From Methanohalophilus mahii DSM 5219 (GTDB taxonomy: Archaea; Halobacteriota; Methanosarcinia; Methanosarcinales; Methanosarcinaceae): a DNA stretch of 64,000 nucleotides. Under the pieces are notes generated by a model. The model had not been told where the DNA came from, searched no databases, and worked only from the letters and a program-made list of their open reading frames with translations. The position numbers and the translations under genes were made by a program. Shown here piece by piece: positions 46,629 through 56,284 of the stretch. The stretch covers positions 1,240,001 to 1,304,000 of the forward strand of contig NC_014002.1 in assembly GCF_000025865.1 (NCBI RefSeq). Reading direction: 5' to 3'. Numbering within the stretch: the first letter of the stretch is position 1; the number at the start of each line of letters is the position of its first letter.

Positions 46629-47936
46629 ATGTTCAAGAACATATTCTGTCCCGTCTGTGGTGCTTCTTGTGATGATGTGCAGGTGGAACTGAAAGATAAC
46701 AGCATCACTGTCAAGAACGCATGTAAGATGGGGAATGCAAAGTTCCAGGAGATCGTGAGTGATCACCGTATAAGGAAACCCATGATCAAAAAGGATGGGA
46801 AATTCGTGGAAGTTAGCTGGGAGGAAGCCCTGACAAAGGCCGCAGAAATCCTCGCTGCTTCAAAGAAACCCATGCTCTTTATGGGAAGTGAAACCTCCTG
46901 TGAGGCCCAGGAAGTAGGTCTGCATATAGGCGAATATCTTGGTGGAACAGTAGACTCCAATGCAACAATATGCCACGGGCCGACGGTTATGGGTATCCAG
47001 GAAGCAGGATGTGCTGCTGCCACAGCAGGTACCAAAAAGAACCGCAGTGACGTGAACATCTACTGGGGTACCAACCCGCTGGAATCCATGCCCAGGCATA
47101 TGTCCAAATACGGTATTTTCCCCAGAGGATACTGGACCAAGAGGGGACGTTTCGACAGGAAAGTTATTACTGTGGATCCAAGAAGGACACCGACAGCCGA
47201 TGCTTCAGACCTTCATGTCCAGCTCAATCCCAACAGTGATTATGAACTGTTCAATGCTCTTTTGACAATCCTTAACGGTAAAGAGCCTCACCACTCCGTT
47301 GAAAAGGTCACCGGTGTGCCTATATCCGTTATGGAAGAAATGGTGGACATGATCCTCGATGCCAACTTTGCCAGTTTCTCTGTTGGTCTGGGTGTCAGTT
47401 CATCATACGGAAAACACCGCAACATCGAAATGGCACTTAACGTCATAAAAGAGTTGAACAACAACCACGGTACTAAAGCCAGTATCGGTGCACTTCGTGG
47501 TCACTGCAATGTTGCAGGATTTAACATGGTTGCATCCTATCTCTACGGTTATCCGTTTGCCCTTGATTTTACACGGGGCTATCCCAGGTACAACCCTGGT
47601 GAAACAAGCTGTGTGGATATTCTCAGGGAAAAGGATACTGATGCAGCAATGGTTGTAGGTGCCGATCTTATAGCACATACTCCGGCAGACTGTGCATCCT
47701 ACCTTACAGAAATTCCAATGGTATGCATAGACATTGCTCCAGGCCCAACACCAACCGCAGCTGACGTAATACTGCCCGGCGTAATTGATGCCATGGAATG
47801 TGACGGTACATTCTACAGACTGGACAATGTGTCCGTTTACTTCAAGCCCTTCACATCCTCTCCCTTTGACTTCACAGAAAGCAATGAGGACACCCTCAAG
47901 CAGCTCTTTGCGAAGGTAAAGGAAATGAAGAGCTAA
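46629..47936 (+). CDS. fmdB: Formylmethanofuran dehydrogenase catalytic subunit B
   Basis: Formate-dehydrogenase-like subunit with one [4Fe-4S] cluster and the Mo- or W-bispterin. The cluster cysteines are in FCPVCGASCDD and NACKMGN; the metal-ligand cysteine is in NATICHGPTVMG (cysteine, not selenocysteine). GHCNVAGFNMVASYLYGY and VVGADLIAHTPADCASYL bind pterin. Mo versus W use cannot be decided from sequence; the fmdEFACDB order and adjacent modD suggest Mo. ATG 46629 is set by GGAGGTAAGTGA upstream, rejecting a longer start at 46611. Confidence 0.94.
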   Translation: MFKNIFCPVCGASCDDVQVELKDNSITVKNACKMGNAKFQEIVSDHRIRKPMIKKDGKFVEVSWEEALTKAAEILAASKKPMLFMGSETSCEAQEVGLHIGEYLGGTVDSNATICHGPTVMGIQEAGCAAATAGTKKNRSDVNIYWGTNPLESMPRHMSKYGIFPRGYWTKRGRFDRKVITVDPRRTPTADASDLHVQLNPNSDYELFNALLTILNGKEPHHSVEKVTGVPISVMEEMVDMILDANFASFSVGLGVSSSYGKHRNIEMALNVIKELNNNHGTKASIGALRGHCNVAGFNMVASYLYGYPFALDFTRGYPRYNPGETSCVDILREKDTDAAMVVGADLIAHTPADCASYLTEIPMVCIDIAPGPTPTAADVILPGVIDAMECDGTFYRLDNVSVYFKPFTSSPFDFTESNEDTLKQLFAKVKEMKS

Positions 47937-47938
47937 GT

Positions 47939-48778
47939 ATGAATGAAAAAGATTGGCACTTCGATAATAAACCGGATACTGAGATTACGTGGAAAGAGGA
48001 GGAGCGGGATGATACCGCTCCTTACATTCCCATAAAATGTATCGAAGTAAAAGGCGAAGCTTCCCCTGAAGAAATCTATGTGGATGTTGTGATTGAGGAA
48101 AATTATGAAGTTTTCCTGAATGGCAACTTCATATCCTCTTTTTTGGCAAGTCCCAGGGAACTCAAGGAAATGGCCGCTGGCCATCTCATATGTGAAGGGC
48201 ACATTGAAAATATTGACCAGATTATTTCAATTGATGTTCACGAAAAAAAATTATTATGTAAAACAAAATCACCATCAGAGGATAAAGATGTTATCATCTC
48301 TTCCTATTTATGTGACTGTGCACTATGGAAGATGCATCAGCTTACAAAAAACAAAGCCATCCCGAACCCGAATATGAGGGTCAGAAAAAAAATCCTGTTC
48401 GATCTAATAGACTACATTTTTGAAGAGGGCAAAATATGGAGGCGTACCGGTGGTGCCCATTCGACTGTAATCGCAACCTCGCAAGGAGAAATACTCACAT
48501 TTTGTGAGGATGTTAGCCGGGCATCAGCAGTTGATAAAGCAATCGGTAAAGCTGCACTGGATGGTGTGAAACTTAATAATTGTATTATGGCGACTTCAGG
48601 ACGGTTGTCTGTTACAATGGTAGGAAAAGGCGTCAATGCCAGAATTCCCCTTATGGTGAGTAAAGCCGCACCAATGGATCAGGGAATCAGGCTTGCAAGG
48701 CAAAATAATATGACACTCGTGGGATTTGCACGCAGGCCCAATCTTTACATCTATTCCAACCCTGAGCGCTTAATCTGA
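47939..48778 (+). CDS. fdhD: FdhD-type sulfurtransferase for the Mo/W cofactor
   Basis: Transfers sulfur to the bispterin metal so that formate-dehydrogenase-type enzymes become active. FdhD features: LASPRELKEMAAGHLICEGHI, the cysteine motif CDCALW (variant CxC rather than CxxC), RRTGGAHSTVIAT, CEDVSRASAVDKAIGKA and MVSKAAPMDQGIRLA. Its start is two bases after fmdB, so its probable client here is FmdB rather than a formate dehydrogenase. That pairing is inference from context. Confidence 0.92.
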   Translation: MNEKDWHFDNKPDTEITWKEEERDDTAPYIPIKCIEVKGEASPEEIYVDVVIEENYEVFLNGNFISSFLASPRELKEMAAGHLICEGHIENIDQIISIDVHEKKLLCKTKSPSEDKDVIISSYLCDCALWKMHQLTKNKAIPNPNMRVRKKILFDLIDYIFEEGKIWRRTGGAHSTVIATSQGEILTFCEDVSRASAVDKAIGKAALDGVKLNNCIMATSGRLSVTMVGKGVNARIPLMVSKAAPMDQGIRLARQNNMTLVGFARRPNLYIYSNPERLI

Positions 48779-48781
48779 TAT

Positions 48782-49555
48782 TTACTGAACAAAGGATATT
48801 TTTGTGCCACAGTTTCTGTGAAGGTGTTTTGTCCCGCCAGCCTGACTAACTACTCTTAGCATTGTTGGTGCATCATCAATTTTTGTACCCATTACAGCAG
48901 TAAATCCCTCTTCAAAGAAAGGTTCCGGGTACAGGGGCGTAGTAGGTCCAAGCAGTATCGTGTTAGATGCCTGACTCACTGATTCCAGCAGAGGGTCAAG
49001 GGAGTTGTTCAAAAGAGTGGTACCTGTGATTATAGCAACATCGGATGATGCTATCGTTTCTTTTAGTTCTTCCTCAGGTACAATAGTTATCCTTTCATCT
49101 TTTATTGGCCTTTTTTCCGCCACATAAAGGGTTGAGGCTTTTTTTAATATAGCGGGAATCATAGGGGCAAAATGACCTACCATTGCTACCCTGTCATTAT
49201 TTTTTATAATATCCAAGACACTGGTATCTGATGATTCGTAGGAAGAAATCTCTTCCCCGGTCTTTTTAATGAAAGCATTGAGTGCACTGGCCGCAACTGT
49301 ACGTTTTAGGGAATTGGATGATTTACCCATCTCCAGAACCTGTGGCAGAGGGTTATTATGCATTGTACCTGCGGATGAAAGGGTTTCACAGTGGGCTGAT
49401 TGAGGAATCTGGGTTGCAGCAACACCCCCGTGGGTACCAATTCTGGCACCACTGTAAACCACTCCCAGAGTAATTTCATCCACAATATTTCCAGGGAAAG
49501 TATCAGCATATTCTTTACCCAGCCTGTCAATCAATCTGATTAGTAGATCACTCAT
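48782..49555 (-). CDS. DUF364/COG2014 Rossmann-like protein
   Basis: Putative heavy-metal-chelate protein. The N-terminal domain (LGVVYSGARIGTHGGVAATQ) is the DUF4213-like part; the C-terminal DUF364 domain is Rossmann-like (VAMVGHFAPMIPAILKKAST, then DVAIITGTTLLNNSLDPLLE, and ILLGPTTPLYPEPFF). A C-terminal His/Cys stretch, GTKHLHRNCG, could bind metal. In other genomes such proteins occur near metal or molybdate genes. Here the ATG lies 10 bases after modD, with GAGGTGGTCCA as ribosome site, so a link with molybdenum handling is suggested. Confidence 0.8.
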   Translation of the reverse strand: MSDLLIRLIDRLGKEYADTFPGNIVDEITLGVVYSGARIGTHGGVAATQIPQSAHCETLSSAGTMHNNPLPQVLEMGKSSNSLKRTVAASALNAFIKKTGEEISSYESSDTSVLDIIKNNDRVAMVGHFAPMIPAILKKASTLYVAEKRPIKDERITIVPEEELKETIASSDVAIITGTTLLNNSLDPLLESVSQASNTILLGPTTPLYPEPFFEEGFTAVMGTKIDDAPTMLRVVSQAGGTKHLHRNCGTKISFVQ

Positions 49556-49564
49556 TGGACCACC

Positions 49565-50356
49565 TCAAGTTCTTTCAATTCTGGTAGTCAGATCAAGAGG
49601 TTGGGCATAATAAGGTGCAGTGGAGACAATTATATCCACATAAGGGGCATATTGTGGAATTTCATCCGATTTTATGCCACCCACAGCAATCTCAAGACCA
49701 GGATTTATTTTTTTAAGTTTGATAACAATCGTGGCCATCTCTTCGGGGGAATAATGGTCAAGCAACAGGACATCTGCAATTCCAGCATATTTGAGCGCTT
49801 CGTCATTATCACGTGGTTCTATTTCTATCTTTTTAACTGCCCTGAGAGTCTCAAAAGAATCCGCTACATCCAGATGGTTCTGGGTCACAAGAATGGAATC
49901 ACTCAAAGAATTGCGGTGGTGTGTTCCTCCTGCTACCTTTACTGCCTTTAATTCATATTTTCTGAATCCGGGATGGGTTTTGCGACTTGTTGCAATCATT
50001 ATATCGGGATTTTCTTTTCTTGCAGCCTCTACGAAATTATGGGTCCGTGCTGCAATCGCACATACTATTGAAAGGAAAGTCTGGGAGATACGCCAGAGTT
50101 TGAACAACGTTCTTAAGTCTCCTTGTGCGGAGAATATTACAGCTCCTCCTTCGAAATATTCACCGTTCTCAACCCTGTAGGTCACATCCAGTCCTTTATT
50201 CCTGTAAAATTGTTCCAGATCATCGGCACATGCACCAATTCCCTCATCCCGCGACAGGATATTCAGGGTACCTTCACCATTTATCTGAAGCAGTTCTGTG
50301 GTTTCATCTCCGTAAGGACAGTCTTCCAGCAAGTAATGTTCAAAATTCTCTATCAT
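49565..50356 (-). CDS. modD: ModD-type phosphoribosyltransferase-like protein
   Basis: Quinolinate phosphoribosyltransferase fold, of the ModD branch found with molybdate genes. TSRKTHPGFRKYELKAVKVA, GGTHHRNSLSDSILVTQNHL and IEIEPRDNDEALKYAG match the substrate and PRPP-binding residues; NPGLEIAVGGIKSDEI is the C-terminal barrel. A true NadC is the alternative; the fmd-fdhD neighbours and operon partner favour ModD. Function of ModD is not biochemically settled. Start ATG 50356. Confidence 0.75.
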   Translation of the reverse strand: MIENFEHYLLEDCPYGDETTELLQINGEGTLNILSRDEGIGACADDLEQFYRNKGLDVTYRVENGEYFEGGAVIFSAQGDLRTLFKLWRISQTFLSIVCAIAARTHNFVEAARKENPDIMIATSRKTHPGFRKYELKAVKVAGGTHHRNSLSDSILVTQNHLDVADSFETLRAVKKIEIEPRDNDEALKYAGIADVLLLDHYSPEEMATIVIKLKKINPGLEIAVGGIKSDEIPQYAPYVDIIVSTAPYYAQPLDLTTRIERT

Positions 50357-50657
50357 ACTAAACCAACCTTTAATTTACACCAGTATTTCAAGTCCTAAGT
50401 GTATAAAAAAATTCCTGGAAAAAACCAATTTGCCAGTTGCATAGAATAACACTTTCCGAATAGACTTAAAGGATTGGAGACTACCGATAAATGCTGCATG
50501 CAACGATTTTTGAGAGAGGTAACATCTATTCGGCCAGTGTTTTTCCGACGAGACAATCGGCTATTTCCTATGCGTTATGTACATGCATACATATCAATAA
50601 AAAGCTATCGATCTAAAACCCGACAGTTTGATATTGTGATAAATTAATTTCAGGAAT
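50357..50657. other. Divergent intergenic region
   Basis: No convincing gene. A 41-codon plus-strand frame from 50491 has a poor ribosome site. CCGAATAG near 50457 and CTATTCGG near 50526 form an 8-bp inverted repeat with a long spacer, of unknown meaning. Promoters for modD and the Nif3-like gene must lie here. Confidence 0.3.
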
Positions 50658-51398
50658 ATGAATCTTTCAGAAATTGTAAGAAAATTGGAAATAATTGCAC
50701 CTCCCGAACTTGCAGAAGAATTTGATCAAGGCAGGATAGGACTGACACTTGATCTGAAAAATGAAGTTAATCAGATAGCTGTGGCCCTGGACCCTACCGA
50801 GTACACACTCAACCGGGCAGCAGATATAGGGGCAGATCTGCTCATTACACACCATACCTTATTATTCCATTCAATTAATTCAATCTCCTGCAAGCTGGCC
50901 ACAAAACTGAAGATTGCGCTGGATAACAATATTTCTCTCTATGCAATGCATACCAACTATGACCGCGCAGAAGGAGGAGTGAATGATATCCTTGCTGAAA
51001 AGCTGGGTCTTAAAAATGTTGAGAAACTGGACATGGGATGCATAGGAGAAATGGTTCCTGTCTCAAGGGATGTTTTCATCAACCACGTCTGCAAGTCCCT
51101 GAATACCCATGTACAGTATGTCGGTGAAAAAAAAATGATTTCCAAAGTTATGGTTTTCGGTGGAAGTGGCTTTAAAGGACCTTTCCTTGATATTGCTAAT
51201 TCTATGGGGGTAGATGCCTATGTGTCCTCTGAACTTAAACATGATATAATCCACAATTTTACGGATATGCTTCTGGTGGATGCCACCCATTATGCCACCG
51301 AAAATCCTGCAATGCAAGCCCTTGCAACCCGTCTGGAAAATGATCTGGGTGTCGACACCGAATTTATTGACCACAATCCCCTGATACGCACTTGCTGA
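50658..51398 (+). CDS. Nif3-like dinuclear metal protein
   Basis: NIF3/DUF34 family protein with a two-metal centre. Conserved segments: LVAPPELAEEFDQGRIGLTL-like N-terminus (here IIAPPELAEEFDQGRIGLTL), AADIGADLLITHHTLLFHS with the HH pair, YAMHTNYDRAEGGVNDILAE with His/Asp ligands, VYVSSELKHDII-like (AYVSSELKHDIIHNF) and VDATHYATENPAM. Sometimes annotated GTP cyclohydrolase I type 2, but that activity is doubtful. The same frame continues after the TGA into a conserved-looking 49-codon tail (next entry). Confidence 0.88.
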   Translation: MNLSEIVRKLEIIAPPELAEEFDQGRIGLTLDLKNEVNQIAVALDPTEYTLNRAADIGADLLITHHTLLFHSINSISCKLATKLKIALDNNISLYAMHTNYDRAEGGVNDILAEKLGLKNVEKLDMGCIGEMVPVSRDVFINHVCKSLNTHVQYVGEKKMISKVMVFGGSGFKGPFLDIANSMGVDAYVSSELKHDIIHNFTDMLLVDATHYATENPAMQALATRLENDLGVDTEFIDHNPLIRTC

Positions 51399-51407
51399 GG
51401 TGGGAAT

Positions 51408-51557
51408 ATAGATTCAGACGAAATATCGGATGATGAACTGGAAAAAATGCTTGCAGAATCATCCAGAAAAAGGGATCGCAAACACAGGGGATTTGGTGGA
51501 TACGAGCGCAATAAGATATACAGAGGTGCAGAGGTCAAAGATGAAAAGGAAGACTGA
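51408..51557 (+). CDS. Small charged protein downstream of Nif3-like gene, unusual start
   Basis: A 49-codon frame in the same phase as the Nif3-like gene, nine bases past its TGA. It reads DSDEISDDELEKMLAESSRK, then HRGFGGYERNKIYRGAEVKD, which looks like a real small protein. GAGGTGGGA lies directly upstream of an ATA at 51408; there is no ATG, GTG or TTG near, the first ATG being at 51444. ATA initiation, TGA readthrough or use of the internal ATG are the options. Function unknown. Confidence 0.45.
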   Translation: MDSDEISDDELEKMLAESSRKRDRKHRGFGGYERNKIYRGAEVKDEKED

Positions 51558-51558
51558 A

Positions 51559-52086
51559 TCAGGGATTTTCGATTACCTTTTTCCCGCGATCCATTGGTAC
51601 AACATGAAGTTGTGCATCCTTAAATTCACTCTCAAGGGGCTCATCTTCTGCGATCCTGTCCAGAGTAACGGCTACAGCAGCCACTTCAGAATGAGGCTGG
51701 TTACCTACCGCAACATTCCAGTCAGCCAGTTCATACACCTCAAAAGGGACTTTTTCCGCACCGACAACGATCATGAGTTTCTCGCATTCCCGTATGGATG
51801 GTACGGCATCTGGCAGATTGATACCATACATTGAAAGGTGGCAAACCTTTCCACCTTCTGATTTCCATTTTTTAATCTCGGTCTTCCATTTTACATCATT
51901 GCGGATATAAAATTCTCCTCCCCAGCGTTGGCACAGCTGGGTTACACTCCGGGTAATAGAGGGATCGTTACTTGCAAGGAGTATCCCTTCAGCACCGAAA
52001 GCCCTTGCTGTAAGGGCCACATGGGTTGTGATACGTTTATCTCTTTCCGGCCTGTGTCCCAGACGCAATATTACAATTCTTTTCAT
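51559..52086 (-). CDS. trm56: tRNA (cytidine-56 2'-O)-methyltransferase
   Basis: Archaeal SPOUT-class enzyme that methylates the ribose of C56 in the T loop. [26 protein letters not shown]-type N-terminus, [16 protein letters not shown], and the knot residues [37 protein letters not shown]-like segment (here [10 protein letters not shown]) identify it. 175 residues is usual. ATG 52086 has no ribosome site, so translation may be leaderless. Convergent with the small charged gene. Confidence 0.92.
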   Translation of the reverse strand: MKRIVILRLGHRPERDKRITTHVALTARAFGAEGILLASNDPSITRSVTQLCQRWGGEFYIRNDVKWKTEIKKWKSEGGKVCHLSMYGINLPDAVPSIRECEKLMIVVGAEKVPFEVYELADWNVAVGNQPHSEVAAVAVTLDRIAEDEPLESEFKDAQLHVVPMDRGKKVIENP

Positions 52087-52128
52087 GGGCAAAAATAGGA
52101 AAAAGGGTATTAAAGCGTAATGGCCGCT

Positions 52129-53648
52129 TTACACTTCCTTAAATGACTGTACTCTTTCAAGTAGCATACCTTCAACCACTATAGGAGAATCTCTCTGGGC
52201 ATTCTGCAGAGCTGTTTCCAGTTTATTTTTCTTTTCTGCATGAATGATAAGAACCGGTTCGCCTTTTTGACCGGTTCGCCCTGTTTCTTATGAATCAGCA
52301 CACCGGCTCCCTTATCATTGGGTGCACCGGCAAGCCGTGCAATCTGTACCACTCTCTTATTTTTGAATTCAAGTACATATCCATTTGCAGGTGCGGTTAT
52401 CTCAGCTGTATGTTCACCGACAGTAATGTCCTTATAACTAACACTGGGGTCACCGCCCTGTACTTCTATGATTTCCCGGAATTTGGCAAGAGCTTTGCCA
52501 TTTTTAAGGGTTTCCATGGCAAGTTCATTGCCCTGACCACGGGCAGCCACCCCACCCATCTCAAGCAACATACCCGCAAGGACCATACTTTTCTCGATAA
52601 GGCTGTTTGGTCCTTCTCCGGTTTCAAGTACCTTAAGAGCCTCACGTACTTCAAGTGCGGGTCCAACAGTCCGACCAACCGGGGAAGCACCGTAGGTAAG
52701 GGCACAGTCAACATTCATGCCGAGTCGCTCACCCAGATTGATAAGATCACGAGCAAGTTTTCTACCTTGCTGCACGTTTGCGATTTTGGTGCCGGGGCCG
52801 GTGGGTATGTCAATAACCACATTATCAGCACCAACTGCTCCTTTTTTGGCCATAATGGATGCCAGCAGCTGGCAATGCGGATCAATTGACAACGGATATT
52901 CAACCTTGATAAGTTTGTCATCCGCAGGGGCAATATTGGTGGCGCCACCCCAGACCAGAACACCTCCAACCTTTTCGGTCATCTCTTTTACTTCTGTGGC
53001 AGAGAATTCCACTGGTGCCAGAACTTCCATAAGATCGGACGTGCCTCCTGCACCTGTAATTGCACGGGAACTTGTTTTTGGAATCAGTAGCCCGTTAGCT
53101 GCTACAATTGGTACTACCAGGAGGGAAATTTTGTTTCCGGGCACTCCTCCGATAGAATGCTTATCCATGATAGGACCCTTCGCAAATTCAAGTTTTTCTC
53201 CTGTATCTATCATCGCCCGGGTCAGCCATTCAGTTTCATCATCTGTCATATCATTGATATATGTGGATGTCAGGAAAGCGGCTAATTCGATTTCACTCAG
53301 GTTCTCTTCGACAATGTCCTTCACAAGGCCGTGTATTTCTTCCTGAGCGAGTCTTTCCCCATCCATATTCTTACGTATGATCCTTGCTGATTTGGGCCTC
53401 TCTGCGGGTTCAATCTCGACGATCTCGGTCCATTCCCTCTGTAATTTCTCTTTTATCTCATGGTACAGACCGATCATTCCCGGAGAAATCATATCCTCGG
53501 TAAAATCAACAATCGCAGTAACTGTAACATGTCCTGTAACCCGCACCCTGTCACCTTCATAGACACCAAGTTCCTTTGCATCTATGGAATTCAGAATAAC
53601 TTTGTATTTTCCGACTTTGACATCGATTGGCTGGACCTTAAGTTCCAT
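52129..53648 (-). CDS. AMP phosphorylase, frameshifted near the C-terminus
   Basis: Converts AMP and phosphate to adenine and ribose 1,5-bisphosphate in the archaeal nucleotide-to-RuBisCO pathway. N-terminal barrel (MELKVQPIDVKVGKYKVILN), helical and catalytic domains KHSIGGVPGNKISLLVVPIV and SSRAITGAGGTSDLME are intact. The frame breaks around 52262-52268: with one extra G in AAAAAGGCG, the expected end EPVLIIHAEKKNKLETALQN and VVEGMLLERVQSFKEV to TAA at 52129 is restored. As read, translation ends at 52179 with an unrelated tail. Mutation or sequencing error in a short direct-repeat region. Confidence 0.9.
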
Positions 53649-53742
53649 TTTTACACCTTATATGAGTTTTACACTATAACATCGGATAAACTTATTTAAG
53701 TTTTCGAGAAACCCGTTATTTCTATCAATCGATTTATTTCTA

Positions 53743-54321
53743 TCAGGGCCTGGAGATCTCATTCAGGTTCTCTTTTGCATTTTTCCTGATATTGCTGAAT
53801 AGATCATTGCCTTTTATATCAATTCCTACTATCAGGGGGCCGAATTCATCCATTTCCAGCTCCCATACCGCCTCTGGCATACCCAGGTCAAGCCAGTGGA
53901 CAGCATGCACATTTTTTATGGAAGCTGCCGCCAGGGCTGCGCAGCCGCCCGTATAGGCAAGATAGACGCATTTACCCCTGAAAGAATCGGCAATGTTGTC
54001 CATCCCTCCTTTGCCTATCAGTATCCTGACATTGTGTAGTTCAAGGAATTTTGGGGTCATTGCAGACATACGTGCACTTGTGGTAGGACCTGCAGCGACA
54101 ACTTCCCATTGTCCCGAATCATCTTTTTTCATGAGTGGCCCGCAGTGGTAGATTGCACCTCCTTCCAGAGAAAACGGCATCTCTTTGAGTGGAGTCTCAA
54201 GAATACGCTTGTGGGCTTCGTCCCTGGCTGTCAGGACTTTACCGGATAGATATACTATATCCCCTGTACGAAGGGTTTCTATATCTTCTGTTTTGAGCGG
54301 AGTCTTCAGATGATATTCCAC
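53743..54321 (-). CDS. fumB: Fumarate hydratase, beta subunit (class I)
   Basis: C-terminal-domain subunit of the oxygen-sensitive [4Fe-4S] fumarase that converts fumarate and malate. [53 protein letters not shown] and GKGGMD are class I beta signatures. It starts inside the end of the alpha gene (16-base overlap), indicating coupled translation. In methanogens it belongs to an incomplete TCA route for 2-oxoglutarate. Confidence 0.92.
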   Translation of the reverse strand: MEYHLKTPLKTEDIETLRTGDIVYLSGKVLTARDEAHKRILETPLKEMPFSLEGGAIYHCGPLMKKDDSGQWEVVAAGPTTSARMSAMTPKFLELHNVRILIGKGGMDNIADSFRGKCVYLAYTGGCAALAAASIKNVHAVHWLDLGMPEAVWELEMDEFGPLIVGIDIKGNDLFSNIRKNAKENLNEISRP

Positions 54322-55160
54322 TGTCCGTCACCTCCGATAACGGCTGTTGCATGCCTGTTGGCCCAGCACTGGATATTGATTGCAACAGGGAGGGATGCAG
54401 TATGGCAATAGGCCTTATTGATGTGTACGGCCAGGGCTGTTGTGTCCCCTCCGGTACCCATGGGGCCCACACCTAAACGGTTGACCTTTTCCAGCATGTT
54501 TAGTTCCTGCTGGTCCATATTATCAACCCTTCCCAACAGGGCGGTCTTGGCGAGCAGGGCGGCCTTGTCGAAGGAACCACCGAGACCTATTCCCAGGATG
54601 ATAGGAGGACAGGGTTTACCGCCGGCATTCATGACAGTTTCCAGAACAAGTTGGTCAATGGAGTCTACTTCGGAAGGATTAAGCATTTTCAGTATGCTCA
54701 TGTTTTCCGACCCGGCGCCTTTTGGGACTGCGGTGATCCTTATTTTATCGGAATCATTAAAAGAATACTTTATGTCAGGCAATCCATTCCCGGTATTGTC
54801 CCCGCTGTTTTCACGTGTCAGGGGATGAACGACATTGGGGCGTAGGGGTACTTCCACTGTGGCCTTTCTGACCCCCTCAATAAGAGCTTGTTCAATGTCT
54901 GGAAGTAGAGATATTTTGCGGCCTATTTCCACGAAAAGAATGATAATTCCGGTATCCTGGCATATGGGCACAGAATGCCTGTGAGCAATCCCTATGTTTT
55001 TCAGTATTGCCTTTAAATGGGATTGTGCGACTTCACTGCTTTCCTCCTGTTCGGCTTTTTCAAGAGAGGCAACTACATCTTCCGTCAGGACAGTTTCGGC
55101 TTTTTGTATGGCCGATACTGTTGCCTGCACAATGTCTTCATGTTTTATTCCTGATTCCAA
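54306..55160 (-). CDS. fumA: Fumarate hydratase, alpha subunit (class I)
   Basis: Carries the [4Fe-4S] cluster. Cluster-ligand cysteines are in [38 protein letters not shown] and [29 protein letters not shown] is another conserved segment. 284 residues, full length for the separate-subunit form. No ribosome site stands out; GCAGGTGATC lies upstream of ATG 55160. Confidence 0.93.
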   Translation of the reverse strand: MESGIKHEDIVQATVSAIQKAETVLTEDVVASLEKAEQEESSEVAQSHLKAILKNIGIAHRHSVPICQDTGIIILFVEIGRKISLLPDIEQALIEGVRKATVEVPLRPNVVHPLTRENSGDNTGNGLPDIKYSFNDSDKIRITAVPKGAGSENMSILKMLNPSEVDSIDQLVLETVMNAGGKPCPPIILGIGLGGSFDKAALLAKTALLGRVDNMDQQELNMLEKVNRLGVGPMGTGGDTTALAVHINKAYCHTASLPVAINIQCWANRHATAVIGGDGQWNII

Positions 55161-55223
55161 GCAAGATCACCTGCACTATAAAAATATAAGATGAATATAC
55201 ATCTTATATTTTTAAATCAACTA

Positions 55224-56279
55224 TCACATTCCTTCTTCAAACTGGAATTTGTGCCTGTTCATTTTCATTATCTTTACAAGTGATAACATTACAGGTACTT
55301 CGACCAGCACACCTACTACAGTTGCCAGTGTTGCTCCTGAAGTTGCACCAAAGAGTATTAATGTAGTGGCTACTGCCAGTTCAAAGAAGTTACTTGGTGC
55401 AATGAATGTAGAAGGTGCAGCTTCATAGAAGGGGATTTTCAGCTTTTTTGCACCATAATAGCTGATTGCAAATATAAAATATGTTTGTACTATGATAGGT
55501 ATAGCAATCAAGACAATATGGAAAGGATATTTGATTATCATTTCACCCTGAAGAGTAAAAATCAAAATCAAAGTTACAAGAAGTCCCGCGGGTGTAATCC
55601 ATTCTATTTTATTGATTAGATTATTCTCAAACCAGCTTAGGCCTTTGCTTTTAATGACATAATGTCTGGTTAACATTGCAAGGACAAGAGGAAGTGCTAC
55701 ATAGAATAATACAGAATAGAATATGGTCAGTACAGGTATTGGGAAGTCAGTGGTCTGGCCAACAAGAAACGCTCCTAAGGGAGCAAACAATATCAATATA
55801 ATCAAGTCATTTACAGAAACCTGAACAAGGGCGTAATTGATATTACCGTTTGCTAAATATGTCCATACCAGTACCATTGCGGTACAGGGTGCAAGTCCCA
55901 GTATAATCAAGCCCGCAATATATTCTGCTTGCAGATTGAGTGGTATAAGACCAGAGAAAAATATACTGATAAATATCCAGGCAATTATGGTCATTGTAAA
56001 TGGTTTGATTGCCCAGTTTACAAAAACTGTCAAATAGAGAGGTTTTTTATTTTCTTTTACTTTCAGTATTTCCTCAAAACTGATTTTTAACATGATAGGG
56101 TACATCATGACCAGCAGGACGATTGCAATTGGAATAGATACATTTGCAATTTCATATTGACCGATTGTATCTGCAAATTTGGGGAACAGGTAACCAACTG
56201 CAGTACCCAGTATAATACAGATGGCTACCCATATGGACAAATACTTGCTGAAAAAATCAAGTTCTCTTTCTTCTTCCAT
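55224..56279 (-). CDS. acr3: ACR3-type arsenite efflux transporter
   Basis: Ten-helix BASS-superfamily transporter exporting arsenite (or antimonite). ISLPIAIVLLVMMYPIMLKI-like helix (here VSIPIAIVLLVMMYPIMLKI), GLAPCTAMVLVWTYLANGN with the essential cysteine, and STFIAPSNFFELAVATTLIL are ACR3 features. It begins right behind the UspA gene; AGGTGA of the UspA stop region serves as ribosome site, ATG at 56279 preferred over GTG 56288. No arsenate reductase or ArsR is adjacent, so another anion or stress role is possible. Confidence 0.85.
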   Translation of the reverse strand: MEEERELDFFSKYLSIWVAICIILGTAVGYLFPKFADTIGQYEIANVSIPIAIVLLVMMYPIMLKISFEEILKVKENKKPLYLTVFVNWAIKPFTMTIIAWIFISIFFSGLIPLNLQAEYIAGLIILGLAPCTAMVLVWTYLANGNINYALVQVSVNDLIILILFAPLGAFLVGQTTDFPIPVLTIFYSVLFYVALPLVLAMLTRHYVIKSKGLSWFENNLINKIEWITPAGLLVTLILIFTLQGEMIIKYPFHIVLIAIPIIVQTYFIFAISYYGAKKLKIPFYEAAPSTFIAPSNFFELAVATTLILFGATSGATLATVVGVLVEVPVMLSLVKIMKMNRHKFQFEEGM

Positions 56280-56284
56280 TGTTT

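Noticed and set aside
50491-50619. 41-codon frame before the Nif3-like gene
   Set aside because: Poorly spaced ribosome site and no protein character.
52256-52282. Repeated ACCGGTTCGCC in the AMP phosphorylase gene as a mobile element footprint
   Set aside because: It is explained by two coding copies of Glu-Pro-Val codons; no insertion is present.
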